Both the position numbers and the translations under genes were made by a program. Shown one piece after another: positions 1 through 12,337 of a stretch of 64,000 nucleotides of DNA (its first letter is position 1; each line of letters starts with the position of its first letter). The stretch covers positions 10,311,594-10,375,593 of the forward strand of contig CM075184.1 in assembly GCA_037577475.1 (NCBI GenBank). The letters run 5' to 3'. This DNA comes from Chaunax sp. Z400. Taxonomy: Eukaryota; Chordata; Actinopteri; Lophiiformes; Chaunacidae. The notes beneath the pieces were generated by a model. It ran no database searches, was not told the DNA's origin, and was given only the letters and a program-made list of their open reading frames with translations.

Positions 1-194
1 GAGGTGTTTTCCTACTCAGGCACAGATTTGCTTCATTTTGAAGTTAATAAATGTAAAAGAGTTGATTTGGGCTTCTGCTAAAACAGGAAGTCCACAGACA
101 CATTGATACAAATGAATGTATTTATGTAAGGCTTCTAAGGAAATATTCAAAAGCTAAAACACTTCCTCCAGCAAGTTTTATGCAAACAAGTTTT

Positions 195-360
195 AAAGGA
201 ACAGTTCACTCTGGAAATGAAAAGTCATCCATAATCGTCTCACACCGATGTCTTTGGACAGCCGGGTAAAGTTTTGTTGGTTCACAAAATAATTCTGCAG
301 CGTCACAGCAAAGCAGTGCAGCAGCATTCCCCTGAAAAAACTAAGTAACAGGCACGTTAA
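195..360. repeat. Dispersed repeat fragment (AAAGGAACAGTTCACTC type)
   Basis: AAAGGAACAGTTCACTCTGG followed by ATGAAAAGTCATCC, GCCGGGTAAAGTTTTG and CACAAAATAATTCTGC resembles a frequent non-autonomous repeat of fish genomes beginning AAAGGGACAGTTCAC. No coding content. Confidence 0.45.
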
Positions 361-406
361 GCTCAGTCAGGAGTGATTTAATAATTAATGTGAACTGCTA
401 TTATAA

Positions 407-710
407 GGCGGCACAGTGGCAGAGTGGGCAGTGCTGATGCCTCACATCAAGAAAGTTCTGAAGGATCCACCTGAGGACCTGGGACTTTTCTGTGTGGAGT
501 TAGCATGTTCTGCCCGTGTCTGCGTGGGTTCCCTCTGGGTTCCCACCACCAAAAACATGTCCGTAGGTGTGAATGGTTGTTTGTCTTTCTATGTGGCCCT
601 GTGATGAACTAGCGACTTATCCAGGATGTGCCCCGCCTCCTGCCCAAAGTCAGCTGGGATAGGCTCCCTTGACCCTACACAGGATAAGTGGTTACAAAAA
701 AATGAAAGGT
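407..710 (+). repeat. tRNA-derived SINE, diverged
   Basis: It begins GGCGGCACAGTGGCAGAGTG, the box-A-bearing head of a very common teleost SINE. It then shows the family blocks TTCTGTGTGGAGTTAGCATG, GTCTGCGTGGGTTCCC, CCGTAGGTGTGAATG, CCCTGTGATGAACTAG, CAGCTGGGATAGGCTCC and AGGATAAGTGGTTAC. The box B region is mutated. A 62-codon open frame inside it is not a gene. Confidence 0.85.
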
Positions 711-2070
711 TAATACAAGTAAAATACTAAATTAGATTGTATGAAAATGCTTAAGAAACTATTAGCATTGTGTAATTTGTATCAATGTACTTGTATTATT
801 TAATTGTTTTTTCTGTTTGATTTCCTGTCTACATGCACCACTTCGTGTTTTTTGTTGACCACCTTCTTTTTTAGTCTTGATGGAGTGAAGGAATGAACAA
901 CAAAGACCACAACCAAGGTTACGTCTGGGGAAACCATAAATGCTGAGGCAGAAGAGATGTGAAAGTCACTTTATGAAACTTAAGGTTTTCTGACTGAAGC
1001 AGCCGCCATCAAAAGCTGAATGTCACTCTTAACTGTTCATTTAGTACTCGATTTGTTTTAACATTATTTCCACATGGACCACCGTCCTCCCTCTTTCGTA
1101 TTTACAAGGTCATGTACTGTAAAAAAGATAACTTGCAATTGTTGATCTAATTAAACTTTTCAAGTTAATCTGACTCTGCCATTTGCAACTGACAATAACT
1201 TGTTTGTCGTTAACTTTTCTGGTGGTTTTCTGGACCCGGTTTTGTTCCAATAATCACCATCTCTGGTTTTGGTTGAAGTAAACCCTTTATTCACTGTGTA
1301 AGATGTGAAAACTTATGGCTCTACTCGCTGTTTCTCACTCCCGATATTTTCACATCTAACTTGGTTATTTAAGAGTTTAAAGCAGAGTTGGTGCTTGCTG
1401 GAACAGTGGAAAGACGATGTTTTTGTTTATGTCGAGTTTGAATTAAGTGCTCAAGGCTCTGTTGTGTGCTCAGTGTGTGCAGGTAATAGTATTTTCTTAA
1501 TACTGTTGTTTAATTGTAGTTATATTGGAAAAACCCAATTCATGTTAATGTTTTGGTTCACTTTTATTGTGTAATCTTTACTCGTTCTCGGCTCAGACAA
1601 ACTTAGTTCTGGTTTTGTATACTGATGCTTTTATTTTGAAAGAAACCTTCCGTTCTGGCACGAAAAATTCCTGTCTTATTGAGCAGTAGCATAACACAGT
1701 AAAAAACGGAGTAAAGGATAAAGTTTAAGGACAAAGAAAGAGTTTTGAGTTTTATCAACCCTCCAAAGAGGCACAAGGTTAGTGTTCGTTGTAAAACAGC
1801 ATGTTAAAATGTTGACTGCTTCATACAATCACCCTTCAAATATGCCAAACTATCCCTGAAGATTTTAGTTGGCTATTTGCAGGTCCTCTTTCCCTGGATG
1901 GATGATTTTTTTATGGCTTCAATAGGATATGTCACATGTCGGTGACAGAGCTGTATTGTGTCATTTATATTTACAAATTATTACATTTACAAATGTCACG
2001 TTACAATGTCTGCAGAAAAAATGCTTTTAGTAAAATTGAATATTTCCTATGTGTGTCTCATGTGTTTCAG
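711..2070. other. Intergenic stretch, nothing recognised
   Basis: AT-rich sequence with only chance open frames. No repeat or RNA gene recognised. Confidence 0.6.
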
Positions 2071-2389
2071 GGTGGATTGCATGCAGTGCAAATTTTGTAA
2101 ATTTGCAAGCTCCAGTCAAGAGACTCTTCCAAAGCACTGTCGCCTTCATCACAGAAAAGGTGCACACTGGCCTTGTTTTCACACAGACTGTGTATGTGTA
2201 TTTAAAACACACCTCACAAGGTCACATACAAACATCGACATCAGCTATTCAACATTCCGATGTGAACTGTGTGAGTTAAAAGAGATTTGCAGTGTAATAA
2301 CTTTTTGGCACCATCTTGGATGACATTTTAAGAATGGAGAAACATTTCAATGTCCCTGTCTTTACAGGGGTGCATAAAATGTTTGGACT
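2071..2389 (+). pseudogene. C2H2-type zinc-finger exon relic of a fish multicopy family
   Basis: After an acceptor-like TGTGTTTCAG the frame reads MQCKFCKFASSSQETLPKHC followed by RLHH, a finger spaced C-x2-C-x12-H-x3-H. Next come CFHTDCVCVFKT joined to HLTRSH, and CELCELKEICSVITFWHHLG, then a TGA (2321-2323). Past the stop the same frame goes on as HFKNGETFQCPCLYRG, so the stop is a mutation, not the natural end. The second finger seems to have lost several residues in frame. Similar three-finger first exons occur in expanded uncharacterised fish gene families, from memory. No partner exon was found nearby. Confidence 0.55.
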
Positions 2390-2924
2390 GGTTCTAAAAT
2401 AAGTATAATACCACAAGCATGACAGAGTTGGAGAACCCCATTTTCTATGTCATGTGCCGTTTCGCACCTTGATCCAGGTTTTAAAAGGAATAAACATGTT
2501 TCAGCTAACTTGCAGCTTTGTGCTCTTTTTTTTAATTCACTAATCAATTTATTAAGCACTCCTTGTACAATTAACTTTGCCGATATTAATCGTGCAAGAT
2601 TTGTTATTTTAACTCAGAATTGTATGTTAATTCAACAACAAAATCCGTTTTTGTAGAGGGTAACTTGAATATCATCACTATGTGAACAAAAATATCCGAG
2701 TTGTCAAAACTCTTTTCTCAACTTGTAAACCCTAGTAAGGTCAACAAAGAGAGACAAAAGTTGAGAAAACTCAAAAACCCATTGCATCACGTTACCTTGA
2801 TATTTTGCGTTTTCTCAAACATTTAGTTTTTACAGTATACAGATTCTTTTTGACTGGGGTGCTAAGTGGGGCAATGACTTATCAATCAGAATCAATTCAG
2901 CCTTTATCATGTCTACTTTAGGCC

Positions 2925-3395
2925 CCTTTTATACAACGCTTTTGCTGAAAACAGTTTTTTCTTTGCAGTTTTAAAACCTTCTGCATTCACACGGCATTGT
3001 TTCCAAAATGATCTCCGTACACAAGGATCCGCAAAAACAATTGAAACCGCTGTAGTATGTAGGCCAAGGCAGTAGTTGGTGTGGTAACTTTTCCAAATCA
3101 ATATTACAGAATAAGATCACAGTAGTGGTTCTACAAATCTACATAGGAGGAGTGTTAATTAACTCAACAGTCTGCAGCCCAAACAAAAACTGACAGTCCG
3201 ATGCTGTATTTTTGTTGTTGTTCTGGCCATAGTAGGCTGTCTGCTGTCCATGCACATGAATAAGGCTGGCAGGACGCCTAATAGGCAGACACCAAGGGGA
3301 GCTGTGTCGTCATCGTCTTCAGTAGATTTGCGGTTTATACGGCAACGACTATGTACGGTGGTGTTATGAAAAGTTTCCACTCTGGAGCATCAATG
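2925..3395. repeat. hAT-type MITE-like fragment
   Basis: Starts GGCCCCTTTTATACAACGC and contains AACCGCTGTAGTATG and, near its end, AAAAGTTTCCACTCTGGAGC. These phrases recall a widespread fish MITE whose ends mimic GGGCCCGTTTACACG. One end is missing. Assignment is from memory of the family. Confidence 0.4.
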
Positions 3396-6205
3396 AATAT
3401 TTTTTTCTTTTTTTGGGGTGGGGGGGCACATTATTTTTCCAAATAAATAAATACTTCTATAAAACCTGACTTCAAGAAACCTAGAACAGAGTGGGGAAAA
3501 AATAACAGAAAACAAAAACAGAAAAATACAGTTTATCACCCCAATACTGTCATATTTATTATCAATAATCACCATCACACTCCTAACAGCATGACAAATT
3601 GGCATGCATGGAGTGTGAGAGCCCCACCTGTAGAAGTTTAGAAGCGCCTGTATGCCTTTATGGCAGCCTTGAACTGTAAAGCACAGAACATGTTTTATTC
3701 AGATTTCAGACTGAGGTGGAATCAGGTTCCCTTTCCTTCCATCTGCAGCTGAGAGATAGCTGGGGATTGATGCACAATCAAGGGAGGAACGTTTCACTGT
3801 AGTGGAAATCATTTCTCTCTTTTTTTCTCATTTTTTTCTCAATTTTTTCATCTCTGTTGCGACCAAAAATCAGCAAAGTTCACGTAGTCTTCTGCTGCCT
3901 GTCCACCTATCTGTGCCTCTCTTTTCCTCTTAGACACACACACACTACTGTGGATGTTGCAGACTGACTTGAGTTACTTGGGGGAAAAGTGTCTGTGAAT
4001 CCATGCTGCTCTTGTTGAAAGAGAAGGGAATCTAAAGTGTCTATTACCTTACACTAGAAAGAACGAATCTGGATGTGTGGAGAGTAAGAAGGGAGGAGGA
4101 ACAGAAATGAGAGGAAAAAGGTGAAAAGGGAGAAATATTTTGAGCGAAGAGGAGGAACGAAGTGCCGTTGTCCTCCCCAGGGACATAATTAGGTCTAAGA
4201 AGGCTAATCATCGGACATAAAATACAGCCTCTCTTCCTCTATTAACACATAACCTCTTCCCTTCACTGCCGGAGGGCTGGGGGTGGGAATAGAAGACCCC
4301 ATAATCATTTATCCTTTGTCACATCACTTCCAAAGAGTGTTTGCGGACGGCCGGGATAAGACGCTTTGAGGCAAAAATCATCTGCATAAAAAGCTTCCAA
4401 GAATCAAGCGTATTTCCATGGGAATGCGTAACTGAAGGTTTTTTTCTTCCTTTTGGAGAAAGTGTGAGAAAGAAATGAATGAAAAAAGGAAACCTATATG
4501 TCTGGCACATTAAAGCTCTGTTCTTTCTTCCTGTGAATGAGTTTTATATCTATCTGCCGGTTAGGTTCCTGCAATCCCTGCGGTTCTGTTGCGTTGTAGG
4601 TATCAGCCATTTGCCAGCTCACCAGGGTGTCTTTAGATCTGTCTCTCAATGCCCATATTGGAAAATAAATGGTCTCTGGGTGAGAACATATTTGTAATGA
4701 TTAAAGCATGCAGCCGTTATTAAAGATTGAAATCAAATTTTTGAACTTTCAATCTGTTTCATCAATTGAAAATTGTTTGAGGGAATAAATTGGTTTTAAT
4801 GATGCATGGATCTGAGATGAGTCAATCATGGAACAAGCTGCTGTTGACCTGAATACTGTATGCTGTCAGGGTCAATATGGAAAACTTGACAGAAATAGAG
4901 TGCGAGCGGCATTCTGCGTCTCTGAACCGCAACATTTGGCCTTCGCTGTATTTCCTTTTTTCTCCGCTATCTCTGTGCCAGCCTCATTCTCTTCTTCTTC
5001 AAACACTTCTCTCCCTGGCTATCCTTCCCGATATCTCACCTCCTGTTCACTCGGTGTCCCTCAGCCCCATTGTGTCTTTCTCCCTCCCTCCTGTAAAATA
5101 CAATATTTATCTCAGTCTGTTTGAGTTCACTCACCCTCACCATTGCGTGCGTTTCCCCTGGCTCTGAGGTGGATTAGTGTTGGAATCATTGACATTACAT
5201 TGGTCATGAAATATGCATATCACGATCAAGGGTGATGGTAGGAGAGGCAGCATCTGTACAAGAGATAAGTCTGGAGATGATGTTCTTGTAACCATATGCA
5301 GCTGTGGATCGCATTGGTCAAAGCTGCAATTGTTACAAATAAATTACTTACATTAAATCTGATTGTATAGATGTGTGAGGGTCCATGTGTGCCAAGGAGA
5401 AAAGAAAGAGAGGCAATTCCCCCCCGCCCCCATGCATGTGCTTCATACTTAGATTTAGATACCTTGATTTTAATTTTAATTTAATGGTATTGATCTCTCA
5501 TAACCGAGCCCAGCTGGAGGTTAGTTTAAGTCATCTTTTTTACCTGAAGCTTTGGACGGGGAAGCCTGCCAACTCTTTCATTTTGCGCATCAAAACATCT
5601 CACCGGATGAATAATACATTTGGGAAGGAAGAATGTTATGTTTAAACCAACAGGATTACATGGCAGGGAACCTCAGTAAATGCATAAACCCTTTAAAAGT
5701 AGTCCCTGCAGTCGAGTATACATATTCAAGTCAGCGATCTGACATGTATAGAAAGACTTACTATGATTCATGGTTCAGAGTCCTGTTTTAATAGAATAAT
5801 CAGCATACCGAACATTTCGGCAGGAGTTAAGATATTAATGAACAATAGTCAATAGTCTTTAGAGTATGTGGTGGCTGTACTGAAACAAGTGGTGCCCTGA
5901 GCTTATCAGCAGCTGATATTTAGCAGATATGCTGCCATCTTCACTATGTAGCATTCTCAAAGTTGTACAGCTGAGGTTGATGGGAAAGTTATTAGTTTTG
6001 CAGGTATTTGATCATAACTAAAAATGTTGAAAAAAACCCTTTACCTTATGGTTGATGAAAAGTATCATCAGGATCAGGAAAGCCGTTAGGCATTCCCTCC
6101 AGGATTTTGCGGGCCTTTTTTGAAAATGTTGCGGCCTAAAATAACTGATTTCAGTTTTTATCTCTAAAGTTGTGATGCATGTTGCGATGTTTTCAGGCAT
6201 TTTTT
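3396..6205. other. Intergenic stretch, no gene seen
   Basis: Non-coding. It holds pyrimidine-rich tracts (3800-3860, 4970-5100) and short frames with no family features. The last 190 bases (6020-6205) may belong to the older repeat interrupted by the Tc1 element. Confidence 0.55.
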
Positions 6206-6210
6206 TTTTT

Positions 6211-7378
6211 TATAAATGCTGAGCAATAGTAGAAACACATATTTTGTTTTGATGTCATGCCATCCTGTTCATATTTAATGTCAAAGGCAAATTATGGTTC
6301 ACACATCTTTATTCACCCTTTAGCCATACAGAAAAATATTTTTTGTACAAATTATTGGTTGTTGCCTTAGTGTTTACAAGTCATAAAGTGTGGATGGTGA
6401 GACAGAGAACAATAGACAGAAACATGTCTAACTCCATTATTTATCACGGCTTTACACCTCCTGTATGGATAAGACATTATTCTGGACTCATAGGATAACA
6501 TGCCATTCTTCCTGCAGTGCTGTCACAAGTCAATCATGTGTTGCTGGAGCAGGATCTCTCCGTCTCACCAAGCAATCCAGAACATCCCACAGATGCTCTG
6601 TTGGGTTGACATCTGATGAAAATGCTGGCCAAGGAAGGACAGCGACATTGTTCTGGTCCAGGTATAGGCTACTCCTGACAGACATGAGCCACATGTTGTC
6701 TGGCATTGTCATCATGAAGGTGCTGCCTGATCGCTGTATCCTGGGGATGACATGTGGACCTAGGACCGTATCTCGGTAACCGTGGATCTTGACAAGGTCT
6801 GATCTCCATCCATTAGCAATGGCTCCCCACATCATGACACCACCACCAAAACGGTCCACTTCCTGGATGTATGCGGCAGGATAGCGTTCCCCGCAATGAC
6901 GTTAAACACACCAACGAACATCAGCTCTGTGCAAGTTAAATCTGGACTTGTCACTAAATGTGATCTGCCTCCACTGTGCAATGCGCCATAACATCTGTGC
7001 TACACATGGTTGCCAATCTCCAGCCATCACCATCCCAACTGCCTGGTCACTTAAGTTTTGCGGAAGCCGTGGCATCATCAGTCGTTTCAGTAGGACATTA
7101 ATTAGACCCGGGATTTTATTTCCTTAGCCAGCTCTTTTCAATTATGCACAAAAAATCTCACCAACACCATTGTTTACTCTGAAATGCACCAATGACTGTT
7201 ATGACTGTGTTATGACTAAATGATGGTTATTCATAATTTAATATGCTTTGGTTGTGTGTACTTAAAAAAGTCTGTTCAGTGTATCACATGCTTGTTTGTT
7301 TCAGTAGATTATGGCTAATGAAAGGAAAATATTGGGTTTTTAAAAGTATGCATTTCTACTGTTGCTCAGTATATATAT
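6211..7378 (-). mobile_element. Tc1/mariner element with both terminal inverted repeats, decayed
   Basis: Terminal inverted repeats at 6211-6240 and 7348-7377 match at about 25 of 30 positions, sharing the core CTGAGCAA(T/C)AGTAGAAA and ending in TA-rich flanks as expected of TA-inserting Tc1 elements. The 1.17-kb length fits a slightly shortened member. Transposase remnants are read on the minus strand, including the last DDE motif. It belongs to an old, inactive copy in the cdh8 3' flank. Confidence 0.82.
6530..7090 (-). pseudogene. Tc1-like transposase remnant
   Basis: The open part (6530-6859) reads GGGVMMWGAIANGWRSDLV, DTVLGPHVIPRIQ, then DQNNVAVLPWPAFSSDVNPT followed by EHLWDVLD and RRRDPAPA. 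These match the Tc1 transposase catalytic region: VMVWGAI, then LPWPAxSPDLNPIEHLWD holding the third acidic residue. Upstream sequence to about 7090 carries further homologous stretches in broken frames. The middle aspartate motif (normally QHDNARPH) is degraded to MMTMPDNM. The family protein is about 340 residues, so this copy cannot encode active enzyme. Confidence 0.8.
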
Positions 7379-7380
7379 GA

Positions 7381-7575
7381 CACGCAATCACAATTGTTGA
7401 AGTCACCTTGATTCTTTCAGCATTTGCAACAGATTCACTGTTTCAGTGATTTGTCTCTTGTCCATGAGTTTCAGCCATTCTCCAGGTGTACTTTGCAGAA
7501 TATAAGTGTTTGTCAATCGACGACTTTTGTTTCTGTTCCACCACATCGTCGCATGCGGTGCAAAACAGTTAACCC
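7381..7575 (-). pseudogene. hAT/CGGBP1-like zinc-finger relic interrupted by the Tc1 element
   Basis: On the minus strand a short frame reads FCTACDDVVEQKQKSSIDKH, then LYSAKYTWR, ending in a stop. The pattern C-x2-C ... RKSxIDxHLxSxxHxxR is that of the BED-like finger of CGGBP1 and its hAT-transposase relatives; here the last histidine is tyrosine. Sequence on the far side of the Tc1 insertion (about 6020-6205) may be the rest of the same repeat. It is a relic; the assignment rests on a motif of about 30 residues. Confidence 0.4.
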
Positions 7576-8959
7576 CACATTAATGTAGAACATGAGGGAA
7601 TTACCTCACACAGTCTTCAGCCGAAATTCTTCTTGGTAAATGTGAGATATTCATGTCGACATAGTCAGGACCAGAAACGAGGAAGTGAGATGGTGTCGTA
7701 CACACATGGCTCAACGTTTGAGACTGCTATGATTGGTGAAACTCTCAGCAAACCATAATGATTGGACAAAATTGTAAGGTTGTGCAGAATTTGCAGGGAT
7801 TGGTTGAGTTGTCGTTAATTGTTGCAATTGCGATATCGCAAAATCCTGATTAGGGCTCAACCTCAAGGGACGATGGATATTTGTACAAATTTTCATGACA
7901 ATTCGTCTAACAGTTGTTTGGACATTTCCAAAAACAGAGGCAAAAGGCAAAGAATCATTAAAGTCAGTAGAATTCATTCTCTGGTGACTTTAATGACCTT
8001 GTGACCTGTACAAACTTCACAACAATCCCTCTGATAGCTGTCGAGATGTGTCAGTATAGACAGACTAACATACAGACCATTCCATTCACACTACAAGAGT
8101 GGCTAGAAAAATCTAGCCTCCAACAATAGAACTATGACGTTCCTTTGCTTTCTGCTTCAATCTCAAGGCATGACATTTTGTAAACATCCATGTAGACCAT
8201 CGTTGATTGTCATGCAGAAGAGGCCTTTTTGATATACTTTGCTCTGATTTGTCTAAACTGTCTCGCTGTGGAATTGTTGCCTGACATTACAAACATCATC
8301 CATCTGTCCCATAAGTAAGTTAAATACTGTGAAATCTTTACAACAAACAGACAGTCCAAACATCCCAGATGTTGATGGTGTATGTATAAGTCATTATGGG
8401 CCGACTGAAGACTAAAATGATGTGATACATGAATGAAATGGATGAAATGATATGATACTATGACCTGACTGAAACATGGTTATTATCTATTGTCTGATGG
8501 TGGCTCTGTGTATCTGCATGCTGACCACTACCTAACTACATCCGCATCAACATCTGGCAGTCGGAGCAACTAAACAAGGTGGTGTAGATCACAACGCAAG
8601 ATCACAGGGCTTAGTGGTCGGTGCCACTCAAAACACAAAAAAAACCCTGAGACTGGAGTTCATGTCCCTTTCTTTTAAACTTATCCCCATTGTTTTTGTG
8701 TCTGAATTAACCAAAATTTATTTTCATGTTAACCATGTGTTAGAAAGTCACTGTGCAGGAAAGCTTTGCACGTTGCCCACGAGACACGAGGGGCACGTGA
8801 CAAAGTGGCAGGATCTGTTGACCTGGGATGAGCATGGGATGGCTGGACTGGTACAGCACCATTAATTCATTATTACCTTACTATTACTTCCCATTGCTGC
8901 TTCCCTTCATGTAGAGTAGCCATACTTGTTCCTCGTTAACGTCAGTCCATATATTGATT
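7576..8959. other. Intergenic stretch, nothing recognised
   Basis: No gene, RNA or clear repeat. Short opposing open frames at 7711-8004 lack any motif. Confidence 0.55.
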
Positions 8960-9245
8960 CTCTATAACTGCTTATCCTTTGCAGGGTCACAGAGGGGCTT
9001 GTCCCAGCTGACATTGGGTGAAAGGCATTACATACTGGACAGATTACCAGTTCATCACTGGGCGAACACATATATAGACAAACAAGTATACACAAATTCA
9101 CAAATTCAACTATAGTGCACGTTTTTGGACTGTGGGAGGAAGACAGACAACCAGGAGTGAAGCTGCGTCCACACAGATTAATTCTGGATTCAAACCTAGA
9201 ACCTTCCAGCTGTGAAGGAACAGTGCTAACCACTGAAGCACCACT
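8960..9245 (-). repeat. tRNA-derived SINE, same family, minus orientation
   Basis: Read on the minus strand it starts near 9243 (AGTGGTGCTTCAGTGGTTAG), contains the degenerate box B TAGGTTTGAATCC and the block TTTTTGGACTG/CAGTCC (reverse), and ends with CAGCTGGGAC and AGGATAAGCAGTTATAG. The internal part is shortened relative to the element at 407-710. Confidence 0.8.
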
Positions 9246-12200
9246 CTCCACTTGTTATCTTGTTTATTATGCTTCATTGTGACATGTTACATCATGTACC
9301 ACAGTACCTGACATTTTACTGAGGAGCTTGCTTACATATTAAAATGGAAGGCTGTTTCTATTGATACAATTTCACTGCAGAGTTACATGCATTTGTTTAA
9401 ATGAAAAGCACACTAGATTATAACTTTATTATCCAATTAAGGTTCATTATGATGAACCAAAGCCTCCGTGTCTCATTTCTGTTAGATGGATGATGGAAAT
9501 GAATGAGTTGATATTGGCTGAGGCTGCCAGAGGAAGTCTGACAATGACGAGTGATGATAACATAAATGAAAGTATTAAACATTTGTGTGTGATAATTGAA
9601 ATTTACACCATTCAAGAGAGACGTGTATCGATTGACCTTGTCTTACACTGTAAAAAGAAAACACTGCAGACTCTGCACCATTCATGAAATCCAGACGAAG
9701 ATTTAAAAATAGAAAAACTGAAGGTTTTAACTTTAGACTCAACAGAGAAACTAGGATGTGAACTTTTGGAAGTAAAATTCCAACATTCTGAACCAGTCAT
9801 GATCCACACAAAGATTCAAATCTGCATTCATTTCAACCCAAAGCAACTCAAAAGTTCTTCACTACTTCATTAGTTTGTTGATTCGCTTAAATATCACAAC
9901 TCCATGTGTCACACAACTATGATTCCATATTGCCAAATGATAAGTAACCAAATAATGCCATCATGTTCAAACATTTTAAAGCAAGTGATATCTCCAGGAC
10001 ATGAGCCGGGTGCATGTTCATGACATCGATCCTGGCCTACTTGGTGCAGAAGTCCTCACTCAAAGCAACACTATCTCTGTGACCATGTACAGTAGAGCCT
10101 CTCAAAGAGTTTTACAGTCACACGAAGCTGAGCCACGCATCCATACAAAACTGCAGAAGATAAGCAACAATATACTCTTTCATACACTAAATTGGCATCA
10201 AAATCCATCTAGAACATGTGTTATTCTGTTTTTAAGTGTATTTAATTTGAGAGACACCTCGCTCATATGGAGGAGGCAGGGCTTTAAGCACCAACCTCAC
10301 AATTAATGGACAACCCACTACAACAAACAAGGTTAAATGAAAATGACACCAGCATATTATGGTTTGGTAGCTGCTACTGCTGTTTTAATGGTGTATAAGG
10401 ATACAATGCTTACATTGAAACACGCTCTGAACACAACAGTGACATCATCTTTAATGGCAAACCATATAGTTACATTCTGATTATGACATTCTGATTTTAG
10501 CTCTGTTTTGGTCATGAGGATTCATGGGACTGTTGCTTTTTGGTGCAATGACATAATGGTTTTCTGTAGGTTGTCACTACGTGTGACCCCTTTCACAATA
10601 TACATAGTCCTTGATCCATTGTTAATATAAGGATATTGATTATAGCTGCAATAAGAATGTGTGTGAGTGAGTACAGTGTGAATCATGTAAAACATTCTTG
10701 TCCACAAACAGTTTTGGAGAGTTTTGAAAATTCATTTAATAAAAAATAAAAACATAATTTAGTCAAAATATCTACCAAGCCCTGTGTTCTCATTGTGGTA
10801 TCTCTGAAAAAAAAAAGGAAAGAAGACACTTGGGATGTTGCTGTAAAGTAACCTATGATAGCTTCCAACAGAGACATTCAAAGATAGTCCAAACATAGCC
10901 TGTGCATCTGCTCATGAGACTTGCTCTTCAGTCCACCAGGGCTAAGCTTTCTTCCTCCCATGAGCAGCTGGGAGGGGACCGGCTGACTCTGGAGCTGCAA
11001 AAGGTCCCGGCAATTATTTGGCTGCAGACGAGACAGCAGTGCACCGAAGAAACGGCAGGACATGTTAGGGTGCAATTCTGCTGGCTGTGCTATCCACCAA
11101 CAGAGGTACTAATTAATGCTAATTGCAAGAGGGGGTCAATTATACACTCCATGATGCATGATTAGGACCACTGTGTTAGTGGCCAATGAATAAAAACAAC
11201 AGCATTCTCTCCTCTACCGGAACCACGACACAAAAAACGTAATTGTGTTGAATTAAAGGTGCAATAAGAGAGACTTTCTCTTCCCCTCTGAGCAAAATGA
11301 CCATAATATTTCTCCAGGGGACATATATAGTCCTAACTCAAAAACAATAATGTGTACAGATTTCTGGGTTCTGAATTTTACTCTCCAGCCTGTACTCTTG
11401 TGTTTTGGAACAATGACTTTACATCAGCAATGTTTCTACTGGCTCCTGCACACTTGCATTCCACTTGCTCGGCAGCTGAGGGTGCAGGCACAAAGATTCA
11501 GCATACAAATACATTATCTTCTAACCTGATGCTTCTTGTGGACTCATTATATTATGAAAACACAACTTTATGTGGTTTTACTAACAGGGTACCTCAGGTT
11601 TAACAAGGTATATGACTGATGGAAAGTTCTAACTTCAGCTTAACTGGATGTGAAAGTTTTCTGAATTAGATTTGGCCACATCGTCCTTCATGTCAACCAA
11701 ACTTTGAGAGCTGCTAGCAGAATAAATTAGGCCAGCAGCTGTGACCATATGGTCTTCACATGGTTTGACGGTTCAGTGACCAGTGGTGAAAACACAAGAT
11801 TGGTTAGACCATTAGTGTGATTCTTTTCCAGTACGGAACATTTAATGGGCCCAAAAATGATTTGTCCTCGTCAGAAACAAACTTTGACCCAGCCTTTAAA
11901 TCTTTCATGGTTTTCATTATCCTTTATTTAGACATGTCCACTTATTCCTCTCCATATAGCTGCACCTGATCGCACTGGTTACTTTGATTTTCTTTTGTAG
12001 TCATGTTGTGGAACATTACTGGCTCCAACCTCAGAAGATGAAAGTGGACTAAATTAGACATGCAAACACTGTTTGATGGAACTTAATTAAAAAGTTACAG
12101 TTAAGGTTATTCTGCTTGAATAAGTTCAATCCTAATGAGGGAATAAATTCATATAACAAAGAGATTGGTTTATTTATGAATCCTTTTGGGACTTTGTTAC

Positions 12201-12337
12201 TGAGAGGAAAGGTAATACAACTATTTGTCTAACAAAAATTGCACTTGGATTCTTTTCTATTGCAGTTATGAGTTGAGCTGATGAACTAGTTTCAGCCAAT
12301 GCATAGCCTTTTTGAATGGCACTGCGATTAGATTACT
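9246..12337. other. Intergenic stretch, possible conserved block near 11100
   Basis: No coding region. The part at 11085-11170 is rich in homeodomain-like TAATTA/TAAT cores (CTAATTAATGCTAATTGC) and could be a conserved non-coding element, but this cannot be tested from one sequence. Confidence 0.4.

Noticed and set aside
416..604. 62-codon frame as a small gene
   Set aside because: It lies wholly inside a SINE whose RNA is not protein-coding.
6465..6779. 104-codon plus-strand frame
   Set aside because: It is the complement of the Tc1 transposase remnant; the minus strand carries the recognisable protein motifs.
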